Made by a program: the position numbers and the translations under genes | The notes under the pieces: generated by a model | What the model saw: the letters and a program-made list of their open reading frames with translations, nothing else | The model's database searches: none | Told to the model about the DNA's origin: nothing | In this document: in pieces, positions 9,846 through 18,930 of the stretch | How the letters are laid out: every line of letters begins with the position of its first letter | Numbering within the stretch: position 1 is the first letter of the stretch | Source: Acinetobacter sichuanensis | GTDB taxonomy: Bacteria > Pseudomonadota > Gammaproteobacteria > Pseudomonadales > Moraxellaceae | NCBI RefSeq assembly: GCF_003024515.2 | Contig: NZ_PYIX02000007.1 | Coordinates: forward strand, 1 to 64,000 | Direction of reading: 5' to 3' | Length of the DNA: 64,000 bases

Positions 9846-10637
9846 TTAATATTCTTGTAGTAACCAACCACTAATATAAGCGAAGTATTCTCTAAGCCAA
9901 GCATTGTAGCGAGTTTCAATAGGGGTATTGGAACTTACAGTGACAATGTCTTGGTAACCTTGTTTTTGTGCAATTGCACTTGCGCGTAATGTATGAAAAT
10001 CACTGGTAATAATTGCTATTTTTGAGTTTAAACCAAGTTGATGTGCTTTTAGTACATTTTGGCTATTTTTTAGATTGAGTTCCGTACTGGTGCTTTGGTC
10101 TTCTTTTAAAATTCTGTGTGCTGAAATGTGGTATTTTTCTTGTAAATAAGTCGCCATGGCTTCAGCTTCAGTCTTGGTTTCACCATAATCTAAGCCACCA
10201 CTCACAATAATCCATGCTTTAGGGTATTGTTGTGCTACTTCTGCTGCGGCATCTAAGCGTAAAGCCAGAGTTGGTGAAGGTTGACCTTGAATAATGCCAC
10301 TACCTAGTACAATAATTGCATCAACTTGTGGAATTTTTTGTTTTGATTGGGTGTTAAGTTGTAAGTAACTAAAAAATATAAACAAACTAATAAGCCAAAG
10401 ATTGAAACATATCCAACCGAATTGCCAGATTTTTTTAATTTTTTTGTGTTGCTGCAATATTTTTTGGATTTTTTGATAAAAAACTGTATAGAAAATAAAA
10501 AATAATCCAATGATCAAAGGTAAAATTGTACCTAAGTGAATTTTATTTTGTAGAATTAAAATAAAGCCATCTAAGAATAAAATAAGACCTACAATAAATA
10601 AAATACAACGTAGGAAAACAGAGAATTTAATTGCCAT
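9846..10637 (-). CDS. YdcF/ElyC-like DUF218 membrane protein
   Basis: About 263 residues. Two or more N-terminal membrane segments (residues about 5-45 and 75-95) precede a soluble DUF218 domain with the motifs VDAIIVLGSG, RLDAAAEV, IIVSGG, TEAEAMA and ITSDFHTLRA. The same domain occurs in ElyC, SanA and YdcF, which affect envelope or peptidoglycan integrity; the exact reaction is not known. The frame extends to a TTG at 10679, but the ATG at 10637 gives a sensible start (MAIKFSVFLRCILF). No good ribosome-binding site is visible. It lies downstream of the PepSY reductase gene but is separated from it by a terminator, so it is probably expressed on its own. Confidence 0.85.
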   Translation of the reverse strand: MAIKFSVFLRCILFIVGLILFLDGFILILQNKIHLGTILPLIIGLFFIFYTVFYQKIQKILQQHKKIKKIWQFGWICFNLWLISLFIFFSYLQLNTQSKQKIPQVDAIIVLGSGIIQGQPSPTLALRLDAAAEVAQQYPKAWIIVSGGLDYGETKTEAEAMATYLQEKYHISAHRILKEDQSTSTELNLKNSQNVLKAHQLGLNSKIAIITSDFHTLRASAIAQKQGYQDIVTVSSNTPIETRYNAWLREYFAYISGWLLQEY

Positions 10638-10724
10638 GATTTTCAGTATATTAGATAAATATAGGCGATATTTTAGCAAATTAATTTTTCTATCCGTTTT
10701 GAAATTGTAAAAAGTTGAGTTAAT

Positions 10725-10754
10725 AAAAAACCGAGCAATTTAACTCGGTTTTTT
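10725..10754 (-). terminator. Terminator after the PepSY reductase gene
   Basis: AAAAAACCGAG, a loop of 8 bases and CTCGGTTTTTT form a stem with a T-run on the minus strand. The hairpin starts 24 bases beyond the stop codon of the reductase gene. Confidence 0.9.
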
Positions 10755-10777
10755 CAATGGAAAATTATACGTTTGAA

Positions 10778-13387
10778 TTAATATACATCACGCTTATAGC
10801 AACCTGTTTCACGTAGTTCATTTACTTGATCTTCACCTAAAATATCAATGAGTGCTTGATCTACATCGCTTGCCATACCTTGGATACTACCGCAAACATA
10901 GATAATTGCACCTTGTTGAACCCAAGTGCGAACGGTTTCTTGTTGTTCACGTAATTTATGATGAACATAAATCTTTTCTTCTTGATCACGAGAAAAAGCT
11001 AAATCTAATTTTTTCAGCATACCTGTCGTTTGCCAAGCTTGTAAGGTCGCTTTAAAGAAAAAGTCATGAGCTTGTTGACGTTCACCAAAAATAAGCCAAT
11101 TTTCTAAGTAATTTAGGCGTACACGACTATGAATTAGACTCATTAAACCCGCAATACCTGTGCCATTACCAATACAAATAATAGGTCGATTATCTGCGAT
11201 TAAATGAAAGGCTTCATTGGTACGAATACGCATCGCAATTTGATCGCCTAATTGACAGTGTTGAGTCAACCAGCCCGAACCTAAGCCTAATTCACCTTGA
11301 GCATTGGTTTGTTGACGTATCACTAATCGTACAACGTGTTGTGATGGAATACTTGCGATGGAATATTCACGGGTAGGAAGTAGGGGAAGTTGTTCCAATA
11401 GATGTTGCATATTGGCAAAAGGTTCAATTTCTCCTGTTAAATCTCGATGGTAAAGGATTTGTTGAATACTGTGCTGTGAGCCATCAACAGAGGTATGAGC
11501 AGAAATATGATATTTATCTAAAAATGCTTGTATTCGTGCGAGGCTATTACCAGTTTGAATTTCTGCAATATCACCTGCTTGCCATAACACTGGATGCTCA
11601 GCTTGTAATTCGAGATGATAAGCAGGTGCGCCCAAACTGTTTGGATTGAGTAGTTCACGCTTTTTGAGTGTCCATTGGTCAAAAACTTTTTGGATACTCA
11701 TCTCATTTAACTCAAGTTTGCTCATTTTTGCTAATGCAGTTGTCCAGCGTTCAATGTCTGCTGCATTGGCATTATCAACTTCAATGGTTTTAAAGAATGC
11801 TTGAGCTTGATTTTGCTGTAACCAAGCATCCAATTGATGCCCAAAGCTACAATAAGTTTCAGGATATTCTTTCGAGCCTAGTGCTAAAACAGCATATTTG
11901 AGTTGTTTTAAATCTACACTTTGTTGCATGAATTTTTTTACAAAAGTTGCGGCTAAATCTGGAGCATCGCCTGTGCCATATGTACTGACAACAAATAAAA
12001 TTTGCGCTGAGTTTTGTAAATCTTCAAGACTTAAATGCTGTAAAGCTTTAACCGTAACGGGTTGATGTGCGGCTTGTAAGCTTGTTGCAGTACGCCAAGC
12101 CAGTTGTTCAGAAACACCCGTTTGCGATGCATAACTAATTAACCAAGGCGTTGCATTTGGATCTATAGTTGTTGTGGTTGTATGTTGACGAGCTGCTAAA
12201 GTAAGTTGTTTTTGTTTACGACGTTTGAGATAAAGCATCCATCCTGTAATAAAAAATAATGGCATACAGAGTGCAGCAAGCATGACTAAGAATTGATAAA
12301 TTGGTCCAAAAAAACTGCCACGATGCACAGGCAGCATGCTACTCATAATTTTTTCATTGAGTTTTTTATTGGCATATAATTCAATTTTTTTAACTTGATG
12401 TTGTTGATAATCATAAACCGCTTTGTTGCGCGCACGTTCATGTTGTGGAATAGGGTCAACAAACGATACTTCAAGTAAACCATCTGCTTTTTTAGGCACA
12501 GACAAGGTGATAGAAGAATAATCATGTTTGAGTTGTGTATGCAGACCTTGCCATGTTTGTGTCAGTGCTAAGTTAATTTGTGCTGGACTTAACCGATCTT
12601 GATGAGATTTTTGCTCATGCTGATCTTTTTGTTTAGATTGATTAAGACCTTTAGTTTTATTATCCGCTTGCATTTCAGGTTTGGGTTGTTCAACACCTAA
12701 TACTTTGAACATACCACTACGCCACCAGTCATAAGACCAATACAAACCTGTTAAAGCAAGCAGTAAATAGAAAATGACCACCCATGTTCCAACAACAGCA
12801 TGTAAATCCCAAAGAAAATTTCGCCCTTTAAGTTTAGGCTTAATACTTAACCATTGTTTAACAGAATGCTTTTTAGGCCAACGTAGATATAAACCACTTA
12901 AAATAAAGTAAATTAAAATAAGGGTAGAAGCACCTGTTAATTGTTTACCAAAATTTTTAATAGTGAAATCGCCAATTGTTAAATCCCCCATCGTTAAAGT
13001 ACGATGCAGCTTTTGAATAAATTGGAAAAATTCACGTCCTTGAATATCAGGTAAAACTGCTGCTGTATAGGGATTAATCATAATATTAAAGCCCTTACGC
13101 GCACCTTCTTTTTCAATATTAATGCTTGAGCTAGCTTCAGGTGCCTGATCAATCGTGATGCTATTAATCTTCATTTCAGGTTGTGTGTACTGAAAATGTT
13201 GAAAAATCTCTGTCGGAGTTAATTTTGCTCGGTTTTCTATTTTAACTGTATAGCTGTCAGGATTAATGAGTTTTTGTATAGGTTGCTCATAAGAGTAGAT
13301 AGCACCTGTTACACCCATAATTGCAAGGATCAGACCTGCGGTAATGCCAAAAAACCAATGCAGTTGGAAAAGTATTTTTTTAAACAT
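10778..13387 (-). CDS. PepSY-TM / CysJ-like flavoprotein reductase (probable ferric or ferrisiderophore reductase)
   Basis: An 869-residue inner-membrane flavoprotein. The N-terminal half is a PepSY-associated membrane module with helices near 12-32, 150-170, 195-218 and 362-386 and membrane-edge histidines H10, H128, H196 and H355, candidate haem ligands. A flavodoxin domain follows (about 414-560, SYASQTGVSEQLA, STYGTGDAPD, LALGSKEY). The FAD/NADPH part of sulfite reductase CysJ ends the protein (REYSIASIPS, GNGTGIAGL, YVCGS, terminal YKRDVY). Electron flow NADPH to FAD to FMN to the membrane module is the natural reading. A Fur-like box lies just upstream, so the likely job is reduction of periplasmic ferric siderophore; that role is inference. 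Monocistronic with its own terminator. Confidence 0.88.
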   Translation of the reverse strand: MFKKILFQLHWFFGITAGLILAIMGVTGAIYSYEQPIQKLINPDSYTVKIENRAKLTPTEIFQHFQYTQPEMKINSITIDQAPEASSSINIEKEGARKGFNIMINPYTAAVLPDIQGREFFQFIQKLHRTLTMGDLTIGDFTIKNFGKQLTGASTLILIYFILSGLYLRWPKKHSVKQWLSIKPKLKGRNFLWDLHAVVGTWVVIFYLLLALTGLYWSYDWWRSGMFKVLGVEQPKPEMQADNKTKGLNQSKQKDQHEQKSHQDRLSPAQINLALTQTWQGLHTQLKHDYSSITLSVPKKADGLLEVSFVDPIPQHERARNKAVYDYQQHQVKKIELYANKKLNEKIMSSMLPVHRGSFFGPIYQFLVMLAALCMPLFFITGWMLYLKRRKQKQLTLAARQHTTTTTIDPNATPWLISYASQTGVSEQLAWRTATSLQAAHQPVTVKALQHLSLEDLQNSAQILFVVSTYGTGDAPDLAATFVKKFMQQSVDLKQLKYAVLALGSKEYPETYCSFGHQLDAWLQQNQAQAFFKTIEVDNANAADIERWTTALAKMSKLELNEMSIQKVFDQWTLKKRELLNPNSLGAPAYHLELQAEHPVLWQAGDIAEIQTGNSLARIQAFLDKYHISAHTSVDGSQHSIQQILYHRDLTGEIEPFANMQHLLEQLPLLPTREYSIASIPSQHVVRLVIRQQTNAQGELGLGSGWLTQHCQLGDQIAMRIRTNEAFHLIADNRPIICIGNGTGIAGLMSLIHSRVRLNYLENWLIFGERQQAHDFFFKATLQAWQTTGMLKKLDLAFSRDQEEKIYVHHKLREQQETVRTWVQQGAIIYVCGSIQGMASDVDQALIDILGEDQVNELRETGCYKRDVY

Positions 13388-13452
13388 GCGTGTTGAAGTG
13401 AGAGTTTAAGTGGGAGAATTATAACTGAAGAACACGCAGAGAAAATGGATTT

Positions 13453-13480
13453 AATGATAATATTTATTCTCATTATCATT
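13453..13480. promoter_or_regulatory. Fur box upstream of the PepSY reductase
   Basis: AATGATAATATTTATTCTCATTATCATT contains opposing ATGATAAT-type elements in the array typical of Fur operators. It lies 66 bases ahead of the start codon of the minus-strand reductase, in the promoter interval, and predicts repression by iron. Confidence 0.8.
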
Positions 13481-13495
13481 CAGATTATGAGTATA

Positions 13496-13518
13496 AAAAA
13501 GCCTCCTAAAAAGGAGGC
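13496..13518 (-). terminator. Terminator of the YcxB-like gene
   Basis: GCCTCCT / AGGAGGC with an AAAA loop. On the minus strand the stem is followed by six or more T residues. It lies 17 bases past the stop of the next minus-strand gene and just ahead of the Fur-controlled promoter. Confidence 0.9.
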
Positions 13519-13534
13519 ATATACTGAAAATAAC

Positions 13535-14095
13535 TTAAAGATTTTTTGCTGCACCTACAGTTTCATTTAAATGTTTACGTACAGTTTCAAATGAAAAATT
13601 CTTACTATCCATGCGCTTAGGTAAGATATAAGCACCTTGTTGACCTTTAACTTTAAAGTTAACTAACATAAAGTCAGGTGTGTTGTACCATTCGTAAATA
13701 TCTTTCCAGCCAATTGTACCGACACCTTCTTGTAGCCCCATTTTTTGGCGCATAACAATACCGCTTGGTTGTACTCCGAGTTTAATCCCTTTAATTTCTT
13801 GAACAGGGAACTCATTCATTTTACGTTTAACATACCATTCTAAGCCAAATTTGCGGACTAAAAGATAAGTCGCAACACAGGCTAAAAGTACCCAGAAAAT
13901 AACTGTAGAATAGTTTTTAATGAAAATAAGACCAAGTATAGATAAAGCTGCAATAGCACCCATAATTGCCCATGCCTTTGTGCCAATTTTATTGGTACTA
14001 CGCCAAATCATCAGTTGAGCATGACGTTGTTCAGCTTCTGTGACTTCATAAGTAACAGGTTGTAAGGTATAAGCGTAAAGATTCTTGGCAGTCAT
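13535..14095 (-). CDS. YcxB-like membrane protein
   Basis: 186 residues: a soluble N-terminus (about 40 residues), two adjacent membrane helices (about 42-60 and 64-82) and a C-terminal domain with GIKLGVQPSGIVMRQ, IGWKDIYEWYNTPDF and ILPKRMDSK. The helix hairpin followed by a small beta-rich domain with a W-x-D-I-x-x-W motif and a final (L/I)P-(K/R) strand matches the YcxB-like family of unknown function. Assignment is by pattern, not by search. The ribosome-binding site is weak. It is downstream of, but separated by about 100 bases from, the FUSC gene, which has no visible terminator, so partial co-transcription is possible. Confidence 0.65.
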   Translation of the reverse strand: MTAKNLYAYTLQPVTYEVTEAEQRHAQLMIWRSTNKIGTKAWAIMGAIAALSILGLIFIKNYSTVIFWVLLACVATYLLVRKFGLEWYVKRKMNEFPVQEIKGIKLGVQPSGIVMRQKMGLQEGVGTIGWKDIYEWYNTPDFMLVNFKVKGQQGAYILPKRMDSKNFSFETVRKHLNETVGAAKNL

Positions 14096-14198
14096 AGTGT
14101 CAATAGTAAGAAAGAGATAGAGCTAAACAGAGTTTAGCATTAATTGGGTTCAATTCGTGAGTATATTCTACCAAAATAGCAGCAATTCTGCTGCATTA

Positions 14199-16373
14199 TT
14201 AGAGTGACGCTAATTCTGTAGATTGATCATCACGTTCATGACTTAAACTTTGCTTTAAGGTGCTTAATTGTTTCAAAATACTAAACATGAGCGAAAGCTG
14301 TTGTAAAATAATCAATGATTGTGATGTATCTTCATCAGACTGATTTAAACGTAAACGAATGGTTTGCAACATATTATGTGCGGTTAAATCAGGCATTTCG
14401 TCATGTAATAATGCCCCTTGAATATTATCTAAGGCTTGGTCTAATAAGCTGAGAATTTCTTGATCATGGATCTGTTCGCGGTGAGCACCTAAGGCTGCAA
14501 TATAACTAATAAAAGTATGATTTAGACACAAAAATTCAAAAGCCAAGGTTTTTTGGCTCGGATCAAAATCAGGTTCGGTGGCTAAAGTTGAAATGAGTGA
14601 AGCGACTTCAGCATCGGTATTGTGTGCAGCACGACGTACAACACGATAATTTAATGCATTATTACGTCCATGGTGATACTGACTGACAACCTCTGCTAGA
14701 TATTGACATTGTGCTTCTAGAGAACGATTAATGGTGCGTGGTAAACGACGGAACTTCCAATCTGGAAAAATAAAGCTGACACCAAACCATGCCAAAGCAC
14801 AACCTAATACTGTATCAATTAAACGAGGCAGAGCAGCCTGAAAGCCTAAGCCATCTAAGTTAAAATTGATCAGTGCTAAAATTGTAATAAATGCAGTTGC
14901 TTGCGCATATTGTTTACTACGTAAGTCAAAAAATAGTACGCCACTAATAATTAACAGGAGTAATTGACCTTCGACAGAAGGAACAAAAGATAAAATCGCA
15001 TAACCAACAATAATGCCTCCTAATGTACCAATAATACGTAAGCGTAAACGACGTTTGGTGGCATTAAAATTCGGTTGGCTGACAAAAAGTGCAGTGAGTA
15101 AAATCCAGTAACCATATTCAATTTGTGTGACTTGGACAAAAACATAACCAATAAATAGAACAATAGAAACACGAATCGCATGGCGGAATAATACTGATTC
15201 TGGTGTCAGATGTTGTTTAACGCGACTGACGATATCATCCCAACCTTTTAGATCATCATCTTTGAGTTGGTTTTCAATATGTTTACTTTGATCACGACTA
15301 ATATATCGCTCAGTTTCAACATTCTGTAGCTGAGCATCAATCGACTTTAAGTTTTGATATAACGAAAATAAAGCATTTACCCAAACTTGATCATAGTTTG
15401 GGTCTTGGCGCAGTTTATCTAAAGACTGTCTTAAGTTCTTAAATGCATGTTGAAACCGTGAATTATGTTGGTAAGTACTACGATTTAAAATGCTGTCGCT
15501 TAAATCCTTACAGGCTTTGCCTTGAAGCGATAAAATACGTTGAAAACGAAATAAAATATCACTATGTTCAAACATCTTGGTGAGTTTTTGATAGTCAATA
15601 TGAGCAGAGTCAGCACGTTCATGAATATCTTGTGCAACAAAATAATATTGTAAACTACGACGAGTATCTCTTTGACCACGGTCGCCTTTTAAACGTGTTA
15701 ATAGGGCTGTTTTGGTGTCGTTAAAAATACCAATCAATTTACCATTTTCCATAGATAAACTGATCATACTTTGTTGATAGCTGTCAGCAGTCATATCGAC
15801 ATCAAAAAGATTAGATTTAGAAAATAGAAAATCACCTAAAGATTTATAACATTGAGCTAATTTGTCTTGTACAGGACGAATAGGGAAGAGTAAAAAGCTA
15901 ATGGTAGAAATCAGTCCATACCATGCTGCGCCTGCCACCAATAACGCAGGTTGTGTATACCAAGGCTCAAACAGATTCACACCTAACATGGAATAAACTG
16001 AGATCACCAAGCAACCATAGGAAATCGTTGCATAACGACGCCCTAATGAACCTAATAAAATCCAACCAATACACGAGACGATTAAGCCAAGCGCAAAAAT
16101 CATTGGATAAGGAAATAATAATTGAATAGAGGCAGCAGTGATGAAAAAACCTACATAAGTGTAGAGTAAATTCATGATACGCACAGAAAAGCGATCATCA
16201 ATATCACTGAGTCCTGCAGCAACCACGCCCAATGTAAGCGGAATGGTCATATGTTGCTGACCTAGAAAATAAGGAAGAAAAGCAGTTCCCGAAAAGGCAA
16301 TAATCATGCGTAAGTTATACATGATTGCGGTATTATATGTTGCTTTTCTAAGCCGACTCAGCCAAGTATTCAA
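14199..16373 (-). CDS. YccS-type FUSC family inner-membrane protein
   Basis: About 724 residues, matching E. coli YccS (about 720). Two membrane blocks of five to six helices (residues about 18-175 and about 380-505) are each followed by a cytoplasmic helical region, the arrangement of the YccS/YhfK and fusaric-acid-resistance-like (FUSC) family. The second block holds RLRLRIIGTLGGIIVGYA, a conserved FUSC signature. Members are suspected exporters of aromatic acids or similar compounds, not proven. The frame is open to a TTG at 16439, but an AAGGAA ribosome-binding site stands 5 bases before an in-frame TTG at 16373, giving the same N-terminus as YccS, so I place the start there. Divergent from the Bcr/CflA gene. 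Confidence 0.85.
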   Translation of the reverse strand: MNTWLSRLRKATYNTAIMYNLRMIIAFSGTAFLPYFLGQQHMTIPLTLGVVAAGLSDIDDRFSVRIMNLLYTYVGFFITAASIQLLFPYPMIFALGLIVSCIGWILLGSLGRRYATISYGCLVISVYSMLGVNLFEPWYTQPALLVAGAAWYGLISTISFLLFPIRPVQDKLAQCYKSLGDFLFSKSNLFDVDMTADSYQQSMISLSMENGKLIGIFNDTKTALLTRLKGDRGQRDTRRSLQYYFVAQDIHERADSAHIDYQKLTKMFEHSDILFRFQRILSLQGKACKDLSDSILNRSTYQHNSRFQHAFKNLRQSLDKLRQDPNYDQVWVNALFSLYQNLKSIDAQLQNVETERYISRDQSKHIENQLKDDDLKGWDDIVSRVKQHLTPESVLFRHAIRVSIVLFIGYVFVQVTQIEYGYWILLTALFVSQPNFNATKRRLRLRIIGTLGGIIVGYAILSFVPSVEGQLLLLIISGVLFFDLRSKQYAQATAFITILALINFNLDGLGFQAALPRLIDTVLGCALAWFGVSFIFPDWKFRRLPRTINRSLEAQCQYLAEVVSQYHHGRNNALNYRVVRRAAHNTDAEVASLISTLATEPDFDPSQKTLAFEFLCLNHTFISYIAALGAHREQIHDQEILSLLDQALDNIQGALLHDEMPDLTAHNMLQTIRLRLNQSDEDTSQSLIILQQLSLMFSILKQLSTLKQSLSHERDDQSTELASL

Positions 16374-16515
16374 GCGATTTCCTTGTCCATCATTTTTTGA
16401 TAAAGTCTGAAAAATAAAAAACTTCGTGTGAAATTTCAATTAATCCAGCAATAGAAATAATACAATGCAAGCGTTACACTTGTCTGCATTTCTTGCCATT
16501 AAATTATTTATATCT

Positions 16516-17736
16516 ATGTCTCAAAAAAACGCAGGGCAGCAATATTCTACGGGTTGGATAATTTTACTCGCATTATTTACATCACTTGGACCTTTATCTA
16601 TTGATATGTATTTACCTGCTTTGCCACAAATGGCGCAGGACTTTAATGCGACTACGCAACAAGTAGCAAATTCTTTACCTGCGTATTTCTTTGGACTGGC
16701 ATTAGGGCAACTCATTTATGGACCAATTAGTGACCGAATTGGGCGCAAAAAACCTTTATATTTTGGCATGGCACTTTTTACCTGTGCCAGTTTATTATGC
16801 GTTTTAGTTGATGATCATTGGTCACTCATAGCTGTACGTGTTTTGCAAGCACTGGGCGGTTGTGTAGGTGTGGTCATGGCACGAGCTGCTATTCGAGATC
16901 GTCTGGATGTACAAGGTTCAGCACAAGCATTTGCAAGTATGATGATGGTGATGGGGGTTGCTCCTGTCCTAGCACCAACTTTAGGTGCATGGATTTTATA
17001 CTTTTTTGATTGGCATTACGTTTTTATATGTTTAATGCTCGTGGGTATGCTGTGTTTTATTTGTGTGCATTTTTTCTTTAAAGAAACTTTGCCTGTTGAA
17101 CGTCGCTTAAATTTAACATTTACCCAAGTGTTTTTATTGTATGGGGCAATTTTTAAAGATCGAAGTTTTCATTTACCAATGTTAGCAGGTTGTTTAACAG
17201 GTGCAGCGTTATTTGCTTATATTGGTTCGGCTGCTGCGGTATTAATGGATCAATATCATTTAAATGAACAACTTTTTGCTTATGCCTTTGGTCTAAATGC
17301 TCTAGGTATCATATTTGTTTCATTTTTAAATAAAAAATTAGCTGCTAAGTTTTCAGTTGTACAGCGTTTAAAATTAGGTGGAATAAGCCAAATTACAGGT
17401 TCTATTATTATTGTGATCGCAGGGTTATTGGTAGATGTGCCACTCTGGGTTGTGATGATTGGTTTGTTTATGACAGTGTCTGGGATTGGTTTTACAGGAC
17501 CTAATTCGATGGCTTTAGCAATGTCTCAACAAGGCGCACGAGCAGGTACAGCCAGTGCAATTATGGGAAGTATGCAGTTTACCTGTGGTCTGATTGGCGG
17601 AATACTTTTAAACTTTTTATATGGTAATCATGTCTTAAATATGGGCATTTTGATGTTGGGTTTTACATTGGCAGGTGGTATTGCTATTTATTTTGTAAGC
17701 CGAGAATTAAAACTACAGTCACAAGTTTCAAAGTGA
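16516..17736 (+). CDS. Bcr/CflA family multidrug efflux transporter (MFS)
   Basis: Proton-driven drug exporter of the inner membrane, about 406 residues with 12 predicted helices. Signatures: GPLSIDMYLPALPQMAQDF in helix 1 with the acidic residue typical of Bcr/CflA, motif A GPISDRIGRKKPLYFG between helices 2 and 3, RVLQALGGCVGVVMARAAIRD in helix 4, and the APVLAPTLGAWI antiporter motif in helix 5. The longest frame starts at 16465 (adding a hydrophobic MQALHLSAFL leader), but the ATG at 16516 (MSQKNAG) gives the usual family N-terminus; neither has a clear ribosome-binding site. Single gene, divergent from the FUSC gene, so both may share a control region. The substrate cannot be told from sequence. 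Confidence 0.88.
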   Translation: MSQKNAGQQYSTGWIILLALFTSLGPLSIDMYLPALPQMAQDFNATTQQVANSLPAYFFGLALGQLIYGPISDRIGRKKPLYFGMALFTCASLLCVLVDDHWSLIAVRVLQALGGCVGVVMARAAIRDRLDVQGSAQAFASMMMVMGVAPVLAPTLGAWILYFFDWHYVFICLMLVGMLCFICVHFFFKETLPVERRLNLTFTQVFLLYGAIFKDRSFHLPMLAGCLTGAALFAYIGSAAAVLMDQYHLNEQLFAYAFGLNALGIIFVSFLNKKLAAKFSVVQRLKLGGISQITGSIIIVIAGLLVDVPLWVVMIGLFMTVSGIGFTGPNSMALAMSQQGARAGTASAIMGSMQFTCGLIGGILLNFLYGNHVLNMGILMLGFTLAGGIAIYFVSRELKLQSQVSK

Positions 17737-17801
17737 CTGTACTATGGCATCAATAAAAGAGCAATGTTCAACTGCAACAAAGCTCTTGGCTCAAAATAAA
17801 C

Positions 17802-18506
17802 TTAATTTACAAACACACAAAAATTTTCTGCGGGTTCACGCGGTGTAATAAAATTATTTACAATAGCATCTGGGTCTGCATAGCCTAAAGCAATGGTACA
17901 AACCAGTTCTTCATGTTCAGGAGCATCTAAAACATTTAAAACAATGCTGTGAAAATGGTTCCATGCTGCTTGTGGGCAAGTATCTAGTCCTCGTGCTTTG
18001 GCAGCAACCATGACATTTTGCATGAACATGGCGATATCCATTTTTGCGCCAATGCCCATTGCATTGGAAACAGTAAAAAATAATCCTACAGGTGCATCAA
18101 AAAGTTGAAAATTACGTAAAAGCTGTGCCGCCATTTTTTCTTTATCCCCTTTTTGGATGTTGAGTAGACTATAAAGTCCCCAACCATTTTCACGACGACG
18201 CTCAATAAAAGGGGAAACCCATTTTTCAGGATAATAAGCAAAAGTTTCTTGGTATTTGCTGTCTTGTTCAGGATGAAGAAACTGTTCAATTTGTGCTTGG
18301 CAGACGCGTTGAATTAAATGTTCTCGTTTTTCACCTGTGACAATATAAACCTTCCAAGGTTGAGTGTTACTTCCTGATGGTGAACGTGCAGCAACATTTA
18401 AAATATCTAAAATAGTCTCTTGTTCGACTGGTCGATTTAAAAAAGCGCGTACAGAATGACGTTGTGTAATGGCTTCATCAACATATTTAATTTGTTCAGG
18501 GTTCAT
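17802..18506 (-). CDS. Nitroreductase family protein (FMN-dependent)
   Basis: A 234-residue flavoprotein that would reduce nitroaromatics, quinones or related compounds with NAD(P)H. Motifs include RHSVRAFLNRPV near the N-terminus, ARSPSGSNTQPW (FMN phosphate and substrate region, about 38-50), GAKMDIAMFMQNVMVAA in the dimer helix and LDTCPQAAW. A final IALGYADPDA block is typical of NfnB-like enzymes. A characteristic WVSPFIERRRENG insert lies in the middle. Monocistronic and convergent with the efflux gene. The physiological substrate is unknown. Confidence 0.9.
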   Translation of the reverse strand: MNPEQIKYVDEAITQRHSVRAFLNRPVEQETILDILNVAARSPSGSNTQPWKVYIVTGEKREHLIQRVCQAQIEQFLHPEQDSKYQETFAYYPEKWVSPFIERRRENGWGLYSLLNIQKGDKEKMAAQLLRNFQLFDAPVGLFFTVSNAMGIGAKMDIAMFMQNVMVAAKARGLDTCPQAAWNHFHSIVLNVLDAPEHEELVCTIALGYADPDAIVNNFITPREPAENFCVFVN

Positions 18507-18930
18507 AAAATATCCATATTGTTTTGCTAAATAGACTTTTCAAAATATAGACATTAGTCGTATATGCTTGGAAAATAAAAATAATTCAAAATGATAAATG
18601 TAAGAATATATAACAAAAATTGAAAAGTTAATCTAAAAAAAGAATTGAAAAGAATATCTTATTCGGTAAAACTGATTTTAATAAAGTTGTTGAGTTAAGA
18701 TAGATTACAGATGTGTAATTCTTTTACATATAATGTTACTTTTATGTTTTAACTAAGTTTCAACGCTTTCATAATTTAACAAATAAAGCAAAGGTGCATA
18801 TGTTGGTTGAGCAAGTTGAGAAATGATTGCTGCCAACAAACAAAAATATTGATTGCTTCAACATTATATAGGGGTGATTCAATCAATTTTTGCACGGATG
18901 CACAACATGATTAAAGACTAGGAGTATTTC
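18507..18930 (+). other. Intergenic leader of the dcaP porin gene
   Basis: About 420 A/T-rich bases without a credible gene. It must hold the divergent promoters of the nitroreductase and dcaP. AGGAG stands 8 bases ahead of the dcaP ATG. I did not find a convincing operator. Confidence 0.6.
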
